DNA from: Breviolum minutum Mf 1.05b.01
Taxonomy: Eukaryota > Sar > Dinophyceae > Suessiales > Symbiodiniaceae
DNA length: 64,000 bases
Assembly: GCA_000507305.1 (NCBI GenBank)
Contig: DF241648.1
Span: 1-64,000, forward strand
Reading direction: 5' to 3'
Position 1 is the first letter of the stretch; every line of letters starts with the position of its first letter. The notes under the pieces were generated by a model. It was given only the letters and a program-made list of their open reading frames with translations. It made no database searches and was not told the origin of the DNA. The translations under genes were made by a program, and so were the position numbers. Below are positions 44,640-56,812 of the stretch, piece by piece.

Positions 44640-45180
44640 CCATCATGCTTCCATTATGCTCGCTATACATGTCAACCACCCCCAAAATAATTTTTCAAAC
44701 TTGCAAAATTGGTGGCGATGACGGTAATTGCTAGAGTTTGTGGATGTTTGTGGTGTAGCTGCAAGGGTCTTTCCCTCATTTGTTTGGGTTTTGTTCATGT
44801 TTAACAATTATTTTTTGCAGGTGTTCTACATGTCACCCACCCCCTCCCCCAAAACAGTATTTTGAACCAGAAAGAATTGGGGGTGATGAGGGCACCCGCT
44901 AGATAATGGTCTAGAGTTTGTGGTGTAGTGGAGGTCTTTCCCTGATTTGTTTGGGCTTTTGTCATTTTTCAACAATTGTTTTTGCAGGTATTCTGCAGGT
45001 CAACCCCCCCAAAATAATTTTGACATGTCGAGGTTTTGGTGTTGGAAAGGTTTTGAATGACACGCGACAATTTCGAAAAGGTTTCGAAAAGGAAAAACAT
45101 ATTTTGCTGGTGTTTGAGGGGCATGCCACTGTGAAAATTATTATGGGATGCTTGGTGGACAGTAAGTAAAAAAAATATAA
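44640..45180. repeat. diverged tandem repeat of about 165 bp
   Basis: Blocks starting near 44665, 44830 and 44995 share CACCCCC-AAAA, then AGTTTGTGG-TGTAG, then GGTCTTTCCCT, ATTTGTTTGGG and TTTTTGCAGGT. The TTGCAGGT at each block end looks like an intron acceptor, so these may be repeated intron or introner copies. Confidence 0.55.
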
Positions 45181-46195
45181 TGAAATATATTTGCAGAAAT
45201 ATGTATATAGAAATGAATTTGGGATTGGTTTGTCTTCTCAGGGGTATTCACAAACGTTTTCCCCCTTGAAAATAATTTTTCCCTTTATTATATTGTGGGG
45301 TGTAACACCCTAAAATAGTTTTTGGGCAAATTTTATTTTGAAGGTCACATACGTTCACAAATAATTTCTACCAAATATAGAAACCACCCAAAATGATTAA
45401 ACACATATTTTGAAGGGATGATAGGATGATCCTCCTAATTCACCCGTGACGATTTCTTCATTCTCTTCTTCATTCTTCTCTTCATATGGTGTATCAAGCC
45501 ACTTCAGTCTCACCATTTCCTGCCCCCAAAACCGAGGTTGATATCCAAGAACGGCACGTGCGTCGCACAACGCGCAGACCTCAACTTGTAGCGTAGTCGG
45601 TTGAGATGAAGGGGGCTTAGGATGCTTTGGAGCTTGGTAGAGTAGTTGGGTTCAGAAAAGGAGCTAATGTGTTTTTTGTTTTTTCATATTTAGGGGGTTG
45701 TGCGTTGTTTTGTTTCTTTTGTGGCTTCTCCAATTTGTGTGACTCTTTTGTGGCTTGTTTTCGCTTTTGTGGCTTCCGTGCCGTTTGTGACTTTTTGTTC
45801 TTTTGTCTTTATTTTCTCTTGGCGATGCTGACATAGAAGAATGTCGGAACATTTATTTTTTTTTAAAATTTAATCTTGTTGCCATGTTTTAAATCTTGTG
45901 TGGCTTTTGGGCGAGGACATATTTGACGAAGACAGCAGAATCGAAAGGACGAACAATATTAATGACAACAACAATCATCATCATTGATGTTTTCTAGATT
46001 GTTTTTTGACGTGTTTTTTTGCTTTTCCTCCATTCGCAGGGAAAAATTAATTGACGGGAGACTTGCTTTTGGACAGGGATCTTTTATTGAGTTTTTTTCC
46101 AATTGAGATTTTCTTTCATTTTTCTTCTTGCGGGAAAATTAATTTAATTCAGGATAATTTTTTTCGAGAGGAGTTTCGTTTTACAGACTTTTAAA
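45181..46195. other. intergenic, no supported gene
   Basis: AT-rich; includes a T/G-rich low-complexity stretch with repeated TTTTGTGGCTT (about 45715-45790) that yields a spurious 69-codon open frame. Confidence 0.5.
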
Positions 46196-46239
46196 TTGAA
46201 GGGCGTAATATCTACTAATTACCATCCACTGCTACTGCT

Positions 46240-46322
46240 ACTGCCACTCCTGCTGCTGCTCCTGGTACTACTACTCCTACTCCTACTCCTACTCCTACTC
46301 CTACTCCTACTACTACTACTAT

Positions 46323-46359
<37 letters not shown>

Positions 46360-46400
46360 GTGCTGCTGCTGCTGCTTCTATTTCTACTACCACCACCACC
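46240..46400. repeat. trinucleotide microsatellite (CTA/CTC/CTG)n
   Basis: Nearly uninterrupted trinucleotides with CT- at positions 1-2, giving a poly-Leu or poly-Cys reading. The open frame from 46196 owes its first 60 codons to this repeat and is not a reliable start. Confidence 0.9.
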
Positions 46401-46439
46401 ACGACTATGGTTTGGAAAACTGTGCAGTCATGTCAGTCA

Positions 46440-48530
46440 TCGATCAGCCATCGCCCAGGCCTCCAACATGTCAGCAATCAATCAGCCCACGCATGGGCGT
46501 GGGCCCGCCTCCAACTTTCTTCGCCGGAACTACAACACACACCTTTTTTTCGACTTGCCTTGAGTCGACAGAGGCGCTGTGTGTTGGCTCGCACCTTGGA
46601 TTTGCTTCGCGGTCTTTCTCTGGGGGAAGAGCCAGCAACGGTGGAGGAAATGCTGGCCACCCACACGCGGTTTGGCAAAAGATCCGCAACCTGCAGAAGA
46701 AGATTGCCAAGTTACCAGACATGGCGCCGAAGAACAACGTGGAAAACATGTGTGCCCGCCTCGCCAAGTATGAAGCCTTCAATCTCTCACGGCAGCCCGC
46801 AGCCCGCCAGGGAGAGCTGGCCCTATTCCTGCCCATCTGGCACGATGTCTTTCGGAAAGGTATTGGCCAAGTGTGCAAGGCCTCTTCTACTGAGATCCGA
46901 GGAGCCGTCGAAGCAGCCCTGACTGCCGACCTCAACGCCGAAGCTTGCAGCACTTTGTGGGGCACGACGTGGGCACCTCGCTGAAGCATTACCATGGGTT
47001 TATGATGCAAACCACGGAGAGGGTGGGAAGTGTTCGCCGCTTGGTCTCTTATCTTTTTATGTTCTAACATTTCTTAAAGTTTAAACCTTATCCTTTTTGT
47101 TGAGCTTTTCAAGGCTTGCCCTTTTTAACCTCATCCGCCTTTTTTGCTGCAAGGTCTTACACCGCACGTTGCACTGGCTCGAGGAGGATGGATGTTACTA
47201 CTTTACTCCTCTAAGACTCTAGGTGTGGCCCCACGGAAGTCGGAGAAGCAGCGCCGTCTTTCCAGGCATTACTTTGTGGCCCGCAAGATGCCCTCAGTTG
47301 CGTGGAGCCAAGCTTTTGACATCCATATGCGGGACCACTTTCCTTTACTCATGTTTTCTTTTGGCCTCCCAGCCACAGGTCCAGAGTTGGAACCGCCTGC
47401 TCGTGAAGGTATTGGTGAAGATGCACCATTTGGAGCAATCCCCTACGATGCCTTTAGACGTGGCATCCACGCAGTTGGAAGCTCCTGCTCCACAGATTTG
47501 CGAGGCGCAGCCGAGGCACATTTGGTGCAAGACCCGGTCTTGCTCCAACAGCCTGTTCAGGCACGATCCTTGCAGCTATTTGTCGGGCATGAGGCAGGTG
47601 CCAGCCTACTTCACTCCGCTTGGCGCGACACCAAGGAAAACAGAGAAGCAGCGCCGGCTATTTCCCAAGTATTGGTTGCTGCCCAGCTTGGCCTTGGCGA
47701 GCGGCATCTGACTGTTGGTTGCCAACCTGCAGCCTCAAGTAGCTGCATCCTAGCCGTTTTTATAGCTGCATCCTGGCTGAGAACCAGTGTGCAAGTGTGC
47801 TGTCGACGAGGACAAAATTCACCCCAACATCGAAGCATACTTTTTCCAACGGGTGGTGAGCTCGCGAGCAGAGGGCGGAAAGTGGCCCAGGGTATTATCT
47901 GTTTTTTATTTGCAAAAACTGAGGCTGAATGCGCCAGATGTGTTTAACAACCTCTAGCTCTGCATTTTGCGTCCCGCGCAGGAGTGGCACTATGATGCAG
48001 TTTTGGCAAAGAAGGCCCGCAAGAAGGTGAAAGCCAGCGCGGGGTATGATCTGAGCAAGCGCCGGCCTGAAGCACAAATACGCAGCTGACGAGGGTCACA
48101 TTGGTCCTCCGACCAAAAAAAGAGGCTGAAAGCGCTGGATCTGTTTAACAAGCCTTGCTCAACTCCAATTCTGCCCTTGCGCAGGAGTGGCACTATGATG
48201 CCGTGGTGAACAGGAAACGCCGGCCGCAAGGAGACCATCTCAAGCACAAGTACGCCGTGGATGATGGTAAGATATAGATGCTCCGATCAAGGAATGCTTT
48301 TTCGCTCAGGTAATGAGCTCCCGTGCGAAAGGCGTCCAGAGTTTGCAACGACAAGACGGCATCCATGCATTGGTATGCGCTGAGAAGCTACCTGGGCTCC
48401 TTGGGGCCTATTACTATGTCCCCTTGCGCGCAGAAACCAAAAGGATGGCCCGGAAGTACTTTGTTTCCAGAAAATTCCTATCCAAGTCATGGTCCGAGGG
48501 GCGCCTTGCGCGCCAGCTTTTTAGATAAAA
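46440..48530 (+). pseudogene. decayed repeat-module protein family, unidentified
   Basis: Coding-like segments switch frame several times and recur in modules. Module 1, EWHYDAV, is at about 47982 and 48185, followed by basic residues and HKYA. Module 2, a FF--V-SSRA-G segment, is at about 47840 (AYFFQRVVSSRAEG) and 48290 (ECFFAQVMSSRAKG). Module 3, K-R-ARKYFV-RK, is at about 47240 (KQRRLSRHYFVARK) and 48440 (KRMARKYFVSRK), with a weaker copy near 47640. An opening part at 46550-46980 has VENMCARLAKYEAF. The GC content is higher than in the flanks. I do not know the family; frame breaks suggest a dead multi-copy gene or part of a mobile element. Confidence 0.4.
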
Positions 48531-48539
48531 CCTCCTTTA

Positions 48540-50010
48540 TAGATAATCGAGGGGGGCATGGTGAATTCCGGGAGAACATTTTCTTTTCTTGACTGGGGGC
48601 ATATCTTTAATTGTGGAATGTTTTTTTCCTTAAGCGGGCATTTTTTTGATTGAGGGGCGACATGTTTTTCGTATTGCGAGGGGGCAGTGCTTAAATTAGG
48701 GAGAGGGACAAGTTTTGCTACTTGAGGGGGAAGTTGTTCTTTTAAGTACGGAGGGGCAACTTAGTCTTGTTTAGGTTCGTTTTAATTTCATTCAGACGGG
48801 GTTTTTGAGGGCGAAAAGTGTTGCATTTGATTTGTGTTGATTTGCGAGCTTTCTTCCCAGAACCAAAAATCCCCAAGAACCATGAGGAGATGCCTAAGAT
48901 TCTAGAATTATTTCCAAATCAGACAAAGGGGTTTCAGAGATTCCCAGAATCCAAATTTCAAAGGTTGAAAGGTGAGCCCCAAGAATGCAACGAGGGTTCA
49001 AAAAAATTCAAGGGTTGATTTGAAAAAAAACTGATTTGCCCAAAAGGATCTCCATTCCAAGAAAACTGATGCTCTGGAATTTGCGGTAGTTCGCTGGATG
49101 GAAACTCATCATTGTTCATCTCCATGCCGCCCCATTGTGTGCAGTCAAAGTGGAGGTGGAACTTTGCTAGCCAAATCTGAGGGACCTTATATTATGAACA
49201 CTTTGCGAGCACCATAATTTAATCAAGGGATAACTTCAAAAGTCAATCCTGCAGATGTCAGATTTCAACTCGGGGCATTGGGACATCTAAGGTTTTCAAT
49301 CGTGTAGAAGTGCCACCCCCCAAAAATCAAAACCTAGATCTGCAGGATGTCATCCTCCGTTTCAAAGATTTGCAGGTTTCAATTGAAAATTTGCTATCTC
49401 CATATTTGAAAACCGTGATGTCACATTTGCAGCACAAAGGGTCCCAGGCAACCTTTTTATTGCAATTGATTTGCGTACTGCAGATCGGGCCCCCAAACCA
49501 GGTGAATTGAAAACTTTCGATCGAAACCTGCAGATCCTTGAGGTTCTTCCACCCCAAATCACATGCAAATTGAATCAACCATTCCGTGAATGTAGCGTGT
49601 GTGCATGTACATATATATCAATATTTGTTTTTCCACATACGTACATGCAGAAAACATGGATATATAAATTGAATAGGTATTTCATACGATGATAAACAGT
49701 GATGACAGATTTTTTCTCACTCATGATCAAACACGATTCCCCCATAATCAAATGCATTTCTTTGTGTTTTTTTGAAAGATGACCTTTTCTTGATTGAAGG
49801 GGATCCTATTTTGATGGGAAAACAATTTCTTAACGCGCAGGGGCATTTTTTTTTGTGAATCCAAAGGTATTTGTTTCATTGAAGGGAAACACATTTTGTG
49901 TTGAGGGGTGTTTTGTTTGTAGCAAGGACGACGTTTTCTCTTGATTTCGGGGGCCCCTTTTTGGAGGGAGGATGTTTTTAAAATGCAAGAGGGCAAATGT
50001 TGTGCTACTT
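48540..50010. repeat. degenerate short G-run repeats and an inverted-repeat element
   Basis: Between 48545 and 48780, and again between 49745 and 50000, a loose unit of about 30-45 bases repeats: a T-rich stretch, TTGA or similar, then GAGGGG or AAGGGG. Between them, 49365-49545 has arms GATTTGCAGGTTTCAATTGA (49370 onward) and, inverted, GAAACCTGCAGATCC (49524-49538), like a small non-autonomous transposon. No gene is supported; short open frames here are unrecognised. Confidence 0.4.
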
Positions 50011-50489
50011 CAGAGACAACACTTCTTCTAGTGGAGGTATTTTTTTAAATGATGCCGTACATGCTGGCCCCGAGGGAATGGTTGGTGGCGAAGAACCAGG
50101 AGACAGAAGAAGCCGTTGGATACCCAAAAGGACACCCTGACAGTTGAACATGATGCTTTAACGTGGCTTCCTTGGCCTCCTTGGCCTAGGTCAACGACAT
50201 GCTGGGCACCATTGTGGCGTTGGAAACCTAATTGACTTATGTCAACTGCCGCCATATTTTACCTTGGAACGTTTATAGGCGTCTACTAAAGATGTAGTGA
50301 TTTTTGTGATCACTACTGGTGGGAGGGGAGCATCCGAAGTTGTTTCTCCCTAGCCCGGACTCGGAATGACAAGTTCGTCTTGCAAATTGTCTAGCTGAGG
50401 TTTCCTTTGGACCCACATGTGCGTGGTATCTCGGAAAGTGAGATCATCAAGGTGAAAAATGCTGAAATTTTTTGAAGCCTGTGAGAATC

Positions 50490-52100
50490 GTTGGTACCTC
50501 GTGGCAGGTGAAAGCACACTACAATTGGAGTATGTACCAATCGCTCCTGCTGGCTACAAAACGCTCTTTGCACAAGGTACTTGTGGGACTTTCACGGGAT
50601 TTCATGGTGGTCAAAGTTGAAGGTTCCTGATGTTGAAGTATGTGCCAACCAGACATTTCTCACATCAGATATCTTACATTCTTGATTCCTCTGTTCAATG
50701 ACCCAGCCAGGTCAAAGAGAGGCTGGGTGCCAGGCCGTATCCTGATGGCTCCATCCCGCCATTGGCCTCAAAAAACTTTTGTTGGGATTTTGTGATGGAG
50801 ACAATCCATGGATTTTCAAGGTGAAACAGCATGAGCAAAGGCCACGATCATCATCCTCACCATGATATCATCATCATCATCATCTTCTTCTTCTTCTTCT
50901 TTTTCTTCTTCTTCTTCATCTTGCACAAAATCAATTTTCCCAAACTAAACCTCATTTTTTTTGTTGGTTGTTTTCCTTGCACATTTTGGACGTTTCGATC
51001 CACCAAGGCCGGCTTTTTTTGAGGTGGAACTGCAGCTCAATGGTCTCGGTGTTGGAAGCCGAGTTTCGCAATGAGTTTTTATCGTGACAGAATCTCCGAA
51101 GCCTTTCAAAAGGCCTCAGATGGACTGGTGGAGGTGAAACATGTGACTTTCAGTAACAAAAGAAGAGGGTAATGATTAGTAGTATGTGACTATGTGTTTT
51201 GACGTTGTTTTTTGTTTCTGAAAAGTTTTTGTTTGTTGGGTAGGCTCTAAGTCCCTTCGAGTACCGCACGCCAAAGTGCCAAAAAGTAACTACCACGCCT
51301 CAAAAGAGCTTGTCACGACTTGAAATAGTGCTCCTCAATACTTTTTCAGGCCAAGATTTTAGAGAAGTTTCGATTGGCTTGGAGCATCCTATGAAAATTT
51401 GAAGACTTGCAGCATGAAGGACTCCCCGAACTCAGAATTTCAAAACTTGTTTTTGGGAATGTCAATCTGGCAGGTCTTGGGGAACTTCTATGTTTGTGTT
51501 GGCAAGGGCAAACATGAATGATGCGCCAGGTATATATTATGTTCAGTTATTTAAAGGCCCGGTATGTCCAGGTACGGTCGCGCAGGTGTAAATGAAACAT
51601 GCGGGCGTGATGTTTGGTTGCTGAGGTTTGCCTAAATCCTTCGATTGAAGAAATCCAGAGTGCGATCAACGGAGGAGCAGTCGTCCTTTGGTGGAAATTC
51701 TTTTGTTCTCTCAAAGCCACGTGCACTTTCATCCTGCACAATTTGAAGGTGTCCATCTTGGTGTAGAATTTAAGGAGTATGGAAACACCAATTTTCTCCC
51801 GTTCCCAAACCAAGGCTGTACTGAAATGTTCCAAGATGATCGAGGCAGGGATGTAGGTGCCAGGCTGCCGCCACACGGTGTGCTGAACACCCCCGGACCT
51901 GTGGACAGGCTTGGGATACCGTGACGATCCCCAAAAATGTCCGGCAGCACAGTGTCCAGTGCCAGTCACTCACAATCAACCCCCGTTTCTGAATTCAACA
52001 ACTTTGAGGTACAACTGCTGCTGAATCCCAATTTGCCACCAGTAAGGGGAAGTGGGTCGGTGGCCAAAGGACAGGAATGCGGCATGATATGACTTGATGG
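50490..52100 (+). CDS. exon-like segments, possibly dynein heavy chain
   Basis: Protein-like pieces: 50492-50575 (WYLVAGESTLQLEYVPIAPA), 50707-50775 (VKERLGARPYPDGSIPPLAS), 51020-51070 (EVELQLNGLGVGSRVSQ), 51094-51140 (EAFQKASDGLVEVKH) and 51998-52085 (NFEVQLLLNPNLPPVRGSG). The last resembles the dynein tail segment with a phenylalanine then V-L-P pattern, and it stands at the right place before the firm dynein exons below. The others are unassigned. Introns look short. Confidence 0.35.
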
Positions 52101-52689
52101 GAACCTGTTTGATGATGCATTCTTGAACCAAACTGAGCAAAGGTCACAAGGCACCTTCTATGATCGCGTAGCGCAAGATAAAGAAATCCTCAAGGCCACG
52201 GTGTGTCACGGGCTTCATGCGAAGACTTTGCTTGACCCGGAATGACAAGATGGATGTGTGATGTGCCCATTTTAAGTGTGAGATGGTTTTGTTGTCCCTT
52301 TGTGTAGGTGGTGCTGCTTCTAACTGGTAGCATCCAAACAGTCGGCTGCCCCAAATGAAGCATGTTTGATTTGACCTCGTCACATTGATATTGCGCAGTT
52401 TTTCTGATTCACCCTTGACCTCTTCGCAACTTCCAAGGCGAGGAATGGGAAGGACGAATATTTGCGAGACTTTGAACGTTGGAGCTGGCTTTGGAATTGT
52501 GACATCGATGAAGAGCGACTCGGTCAACTCGACTCCTGTTTTTTCCAGATGAGTTTGAAGGTACGTTGAGGTGGAAGAGGATCTTCAAAACAAAGCAATT
52601 ATTTTTGCATAACATCGAAACACACCTTTTGTTTTAAAAAGTTTTTTGCCATTCATCTTATATCTTCATCCTGCAATTCATCTCATCTC

Positions 52690-54410
52690 CACATCGCACT
52701 CCGAGGTACCGGAAGTTTTTGGCCTCCGAACCTACCCTGGATGAATTCGAGGCCGGAAATGGCAACGGTGCAGCGTTGAAAGACTGAGTTTTCGTATGGC
52801 TTTTCCAGCCCAAAAAACATGCTGAAAAAAAAACATGGATCCCATGTAGGTTTGATATGTTGATGACATTATAATGCAATATATGTTGCATACCCTCTAT
52901 CTAAGATGTATAAGTTGAAGTGATAGTTTGTAGACTTGACCCTTCATTTGGATCAGGCTCGGCTTCGGTCCTTTGCACGTGATAGACTCAGAATTCAGGA
53001 TTTTCAAAACAAGTTGCGGTACTGAGTAGGAAAAATGGAAAAAAACACTGACACTCTATGTGACAGGCAAGATATACCTGCTATGGAAATCACTAGGGGA
53101 TTTGATCATCGAATGAAATATAGACTGTATAACTGTATAATGTATCAAATTTATTTTATTATGGATATGTTAATATATATATATATACATATTTAATGAT
53201 AGAAACCGCTACATACTGTCCAGTCTTGGTGCATTAGCAGGAATCATTTTGGCTACCTCATGGCCGAGGTTTGGATGATGAATTCCAATTGATTGACTCG
53301 CGACGACAAATTTCCGTCTTGGTCCTGAGTGCCGGAGTGCGGGTGATATGATTTCTTCGATTTCTTACTTTATGGGTTTGCTTTGTTTTGTTTTCATTTC
53401 AGTGTGTTTTTTCAATATAAGATCTCTTTTCATCGTGCTTTCTGGTCCATGTTTCAACGTGCTGGATTGCACAGCAGTGAAACAACTTCAGGCTTTGTCC
53501 TTGCATACGGGAAGTCTCGCCAGAAGTTTACGTGAGCTTGCTGGAAGATGGAAGGCATCATTCCAGATGGGTCATTTTTTTTCAGCTGTGTTTTTTTTTC
53601 AAAATCATTTTCCTGAACAATGCCACTCCACCCAACGAAAATCGAATCTTTCTCATGGAGGAGTCCTTTGCCAAAGAGCTACACAAGCAGGTCGGAGTGG
53701 CTGAAAGTCGTTGAGAGTCAGCCACGAAATTGCTGCGTTGATGTCCCCTGAGGCCTTCCACCGCCTGGAAGCCTTGAGCGAAGTCATCAAATCGACCATG
53801 AAGAAGTTAAGCCAAGAGGTGGAATTTGACAGCAAATGTATAGAGAAACTGACCCATATCGGTCATAACACATTTTCTAGGAATCTTTTAAGAGACAGGA
53901 GAATTTGCGAATTGGATTGAATTGGGAGCTGTATCGATTGATATGCGGTTATATGCGATGATTAAATGATTTTCATTTGCAATATGGTTTCTTCCGCATT
54001 AACCTTCAAGATGTGCACACCATGCTCCATGCCAGGTGGCAGATGGCGATATCGAAGCCCTGGGTCATGTGATGCGCACGCTTAGGGAGGTGTGGACCGG
54101 TGGACCTGATGACATCCTGATGGCTTCCACCTGGATCCACCGATCCAAGGTCCGAGAGAAGCAAGGTGAAATCGAATTAGAACCTTGGATTTCCGTTGAA
54201 TAATGTGAGGACATGGCATGGCATGGTGACATGTTGTGGATTGTTGTGGTGTTTCACGCGTACGGATTCCCAGGAACTGGAACCTGTTGCGCAGATGTAC
54301 GTCCCATCCTTGGAGATTCCCTTCTTTGGCAAGGAAATGGTCGGCTCACCTGCTGAATTGAGGCGATGCTCGATTCATACTTGCCCAACATCTTGGACAA
54401 AGAGGATGGG
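52690..54410 (+). CDS. dynein heavy chain tail, part 2 (short exons)
   Basis: Exons in order: about 52698-52750 (RYRKFLASEPTLDEFE); about 53475-53560 (LSLHTGSLARSLRELAGRWK); about 53715-53818 (FHRLEALSEVIKSTMKKLSQ); 54036-54090 (VADGDIEALGHVMRTLRE); about 54151-54164 (VREKQ); 54273-54300 (ELEPVAQMY); 54363 onward (AMLDSYLPNILDKED). Joins LSQE|VADGD, TLRE|VREKQ and QMY|AMLDSYL are GT-AG and phase 0, and give unbroken family sequence from the tail just before the linker and motor. This is C-terminal to the piece ending at 27708, with a few hundred residues missing between. No motor (AAA+) exons were found. The plastid FKBP gene starts 400 bases later. Confidence 0.65.
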
Positions 54411-54807
54411 GGGAAATCTGCACAGATGTGAAGCATGAGATATGATTGGAACTGTGGTTCAAAACTCAAGAGCTACTGCCACTACTCCGATGTAAACATG
54501 GATGTTACGTGGTTTAACCTTTGCAAAATAACAACTTGATCCAGGAACAAGATGCCAGAAGCATGCTGCAAAGCAGCCCATATCTGAGACTTGATCCTGT
54601 TTGAAGAATTTCACATCTTCGTCAGATTTATATCTTCTCTCATTGACTTCCCTTACGTTTCTCCATTTTGTTGCAGCGTTGTTTGTTTGTTCAACCCAGT
54701 TTTTTTCTTTCTTTTTTCAGTTGCCCTTACTCATTTTGCCGCGATCTGACCGTTTCAAATCTTCAGATTTGGCTCAAAAAAAACCATCGCCATCTGTTTT
54801 TCAAGCC

Positions 54808-55471
54808 ATGACCCTGAAAATGCGAAGACGTGGTGGCGTGCTACTCTTGGCCCTGGCACTCTTGCGGGAAGCCTTTGTTGCTCCGGAAGGTTCGGGGATG
54901 GAGGAGTTGCCTTAGGAAGTTTTTCGCACCAACGTTTCTGTGGTGATTTTAGGTCCTAAAGGTGGTTCCACACTGGGCTAACTTATGTGAAACTTATCAG
55001 CATTATCAACGGAGATTTTTGGAGATTTCTGTCAGGCGAACGCCATATTGGACGTGCCGCCATGCGACAACTTCTACCAGTGATGGTTGCAAGCAGCTGG
55101 ACCAGTCCGAGCTGGGCAGAAAAGGGTGTCACAACAGCTTGGAAGACCCGGCCAGACGGTGGTGAGGACTGTTCTAGGGCCCAGGTGCAAAAAAATGCGA
55201 AGCTCACATGTGTTTTCTCTCGTTACAAATGTCCGACCTCTCATGCATTGACAAAATTGTCACGATTTTGTCACTAGGTCACAAAATGCTGTTGGATCGA
55301 TTTGTTGGCAATTCACACTTCGGTGAGGATGAAATCCACACGGGTGGCGTGGAGTGGGAAGACGTGAAGGTTGGCACAGGTGCCAGCTTGATCGAGCACA
55401 TTGCAGTTTGATATCAATTTTGAATAAGATATACTTATCATATCTTATCATTGTGAGTTTTTGTAAGTAAG

Positions 55472-55523
<52 letters not shown>

Positions 55524-55999
55524 CAGATGAACGACAGTTGCACACGCTTTTCTTTAGACTGTGGAGCAAACTCTGACTCCAACAATTGAATGAAAGATGT
55601 GATGTTCCCATGTCGTTTTTCCATGTCGTTTTTTTACGTTTGCCAGGTGCAACACCTCAGGTGGGTGACCAAATCGGACTTCGTTATGTGCTCAAGGCCT
55701 ATGTCCGAGAACGTGAGGTCATTGTGGAGGATTTGATGAAAGGCCAAGCAAAAGATTTCAGGTATGGAGTGGGTCAAATGTTGCCAGGAATGGATGAAGG
55801 CATCAAAGGCATGAAAACCGGTGGAGTTCGAAAGATGCGAATTCCTGGCAATTTGGCCTTTGGAGAGAAGCCCTTACCTTCAGCTCCAGGAAGGATGGCC
55901 CTGCCACCATTTCAACCTGTTGAAGCGATTGTGACTTTGGATTTCATTCCGGGTTCCGATGCAGTCTATGACTATGGTGAGGAAGATCAGGAGAAGTAG
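54808..55999 (+). CDS. plastid (thylakoid lumen) FKBP-type peptidyl-prolyl isomerase
   Basis: Exon 1 from ATG 54808 encodes MRRRGGVLLLALALLREAF, a signal peptide, then FVAP, the Phe-led motif common at the start of dinoflagellate plastid transit peptides. Exon 2 (55036-about 55160) has GRAAMRQLLPVMVASSW and an SWA site, a plausible lumenal targeting signal. Exon 3 (about 55278-55379) has TGGVEWEDVKVGT. Exon 4 (55647-55999) holds the rest of the FKBP fold: VGDQIGLRYVLKAYV, LPGMDEGIKGMKTGGVRKMR, PGNLAFGE, AIVTLDFI, with an acidic tail. The 55379|55647 join completes a Gly codon (VGT-G-ATPQVGD). It catalyses prolyl cis-trans isomerisation. Compared with classical FKBPs several active-site aromatics differ, so activity is uncertain. 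The exon 1 to 2 and exon 2 to 3 joins are not fully resolved. Confidence 0.75.
55473..55524. repeat. (GATA)n microsatellite
   Basis: About 13 tandem GATA units in the last intron of the FKBP gene. Confidence 0.95.
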
Positions 56000-56812
56000 A
56001 CAAGTCGGAAGATCTAGAAATATGGCGGTTCTTCAGGTGGCGCGGCTACTCGTTTGAATCACACTTTTCCATCACTCTATTTAGTGATGCTTCAAGAAGC
56101 GCGAACCGCGGATGCGTCCAACCCGGATGGTGAAAAAAGTGCAGATCTTCGCGCTGCAGATTTCTGCCGATTCGCAAAAAATGATTTCATGATGCTGCTT
56201 CATGGCGCCGAAAAAATCCAATGTGTGAAATTCCGAGGTTGGACGCGCTTGCTGGCGGAGAGCGAGACACGTCATCTGGACCCCGTTTCGCATGCTCACG
56301 ATTCATATGACATATGACATATGACATATGTCTACACATTTCTGTCTGAAATGTGTTTCTTAGAATTCTTATAATTTGAATTCGAATCATCCATTTGACA
56401 AAGGGAGTAAAAGGAGAAGCAGATTTTCCGGTTTGTGCTTCACCTTCAGGAGCTGACAGTGAAACAAGTTCAGTTACCAAACTCAGTGGGTTTTGGAGTA
56501 GCAAAACTGCAAAAAACCCTTTGGATGTGTAAAAAACATGGGATGATTTTTTTGACTCTTTTTACAATGAGAAGTCACCAAGTCACCATACATGAATTTT
56601 ACATTTTACCCTTTTCCAACCATCTCAAGCAGACATAAGACACTTTGCTTCTTTTGCTCCTTTTGTGCATCGGGATGCATGGTAGGTTCATGTATGTTCC
56701 ACTTCTTGCGTACTTTGACAAGTTATGGATTGGTCCTGAAAATGCTGCTGCCTTTTTCAGCTTTGGATGAGTAATTAAGACCACAAATGTTGTGGATGTT
56801 GAAACTGTTGCC
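56000..56812. other. intergenic, no supported gene
   Basis: An 87-codon + frame (56054-56317) overlaps a probable 3' untranslated region and is also open on the other strand. A short ACATATG-type repeat lies at about 56305-56332. Nothing recognised. Confidence 0.45.

Noticed and set aside
45627-45836. 69-residue Phe/Cys-rich ORF
   Set aside because: Low-complexity TTTTGTGGCTT repeats account for the open frame.
46196-46984. 262-residue ORF starting with poly-Leu
   Set aside because: The first 60 codons are a trinucleotide microsatellite, and the coding-like reading changes frame downstream.
56054-56317. 87-residue ORF after the FKBP gene
   Set aside because: It overlaps the probable 3' untranslated region, is open on both strands and shows no recognised domain.
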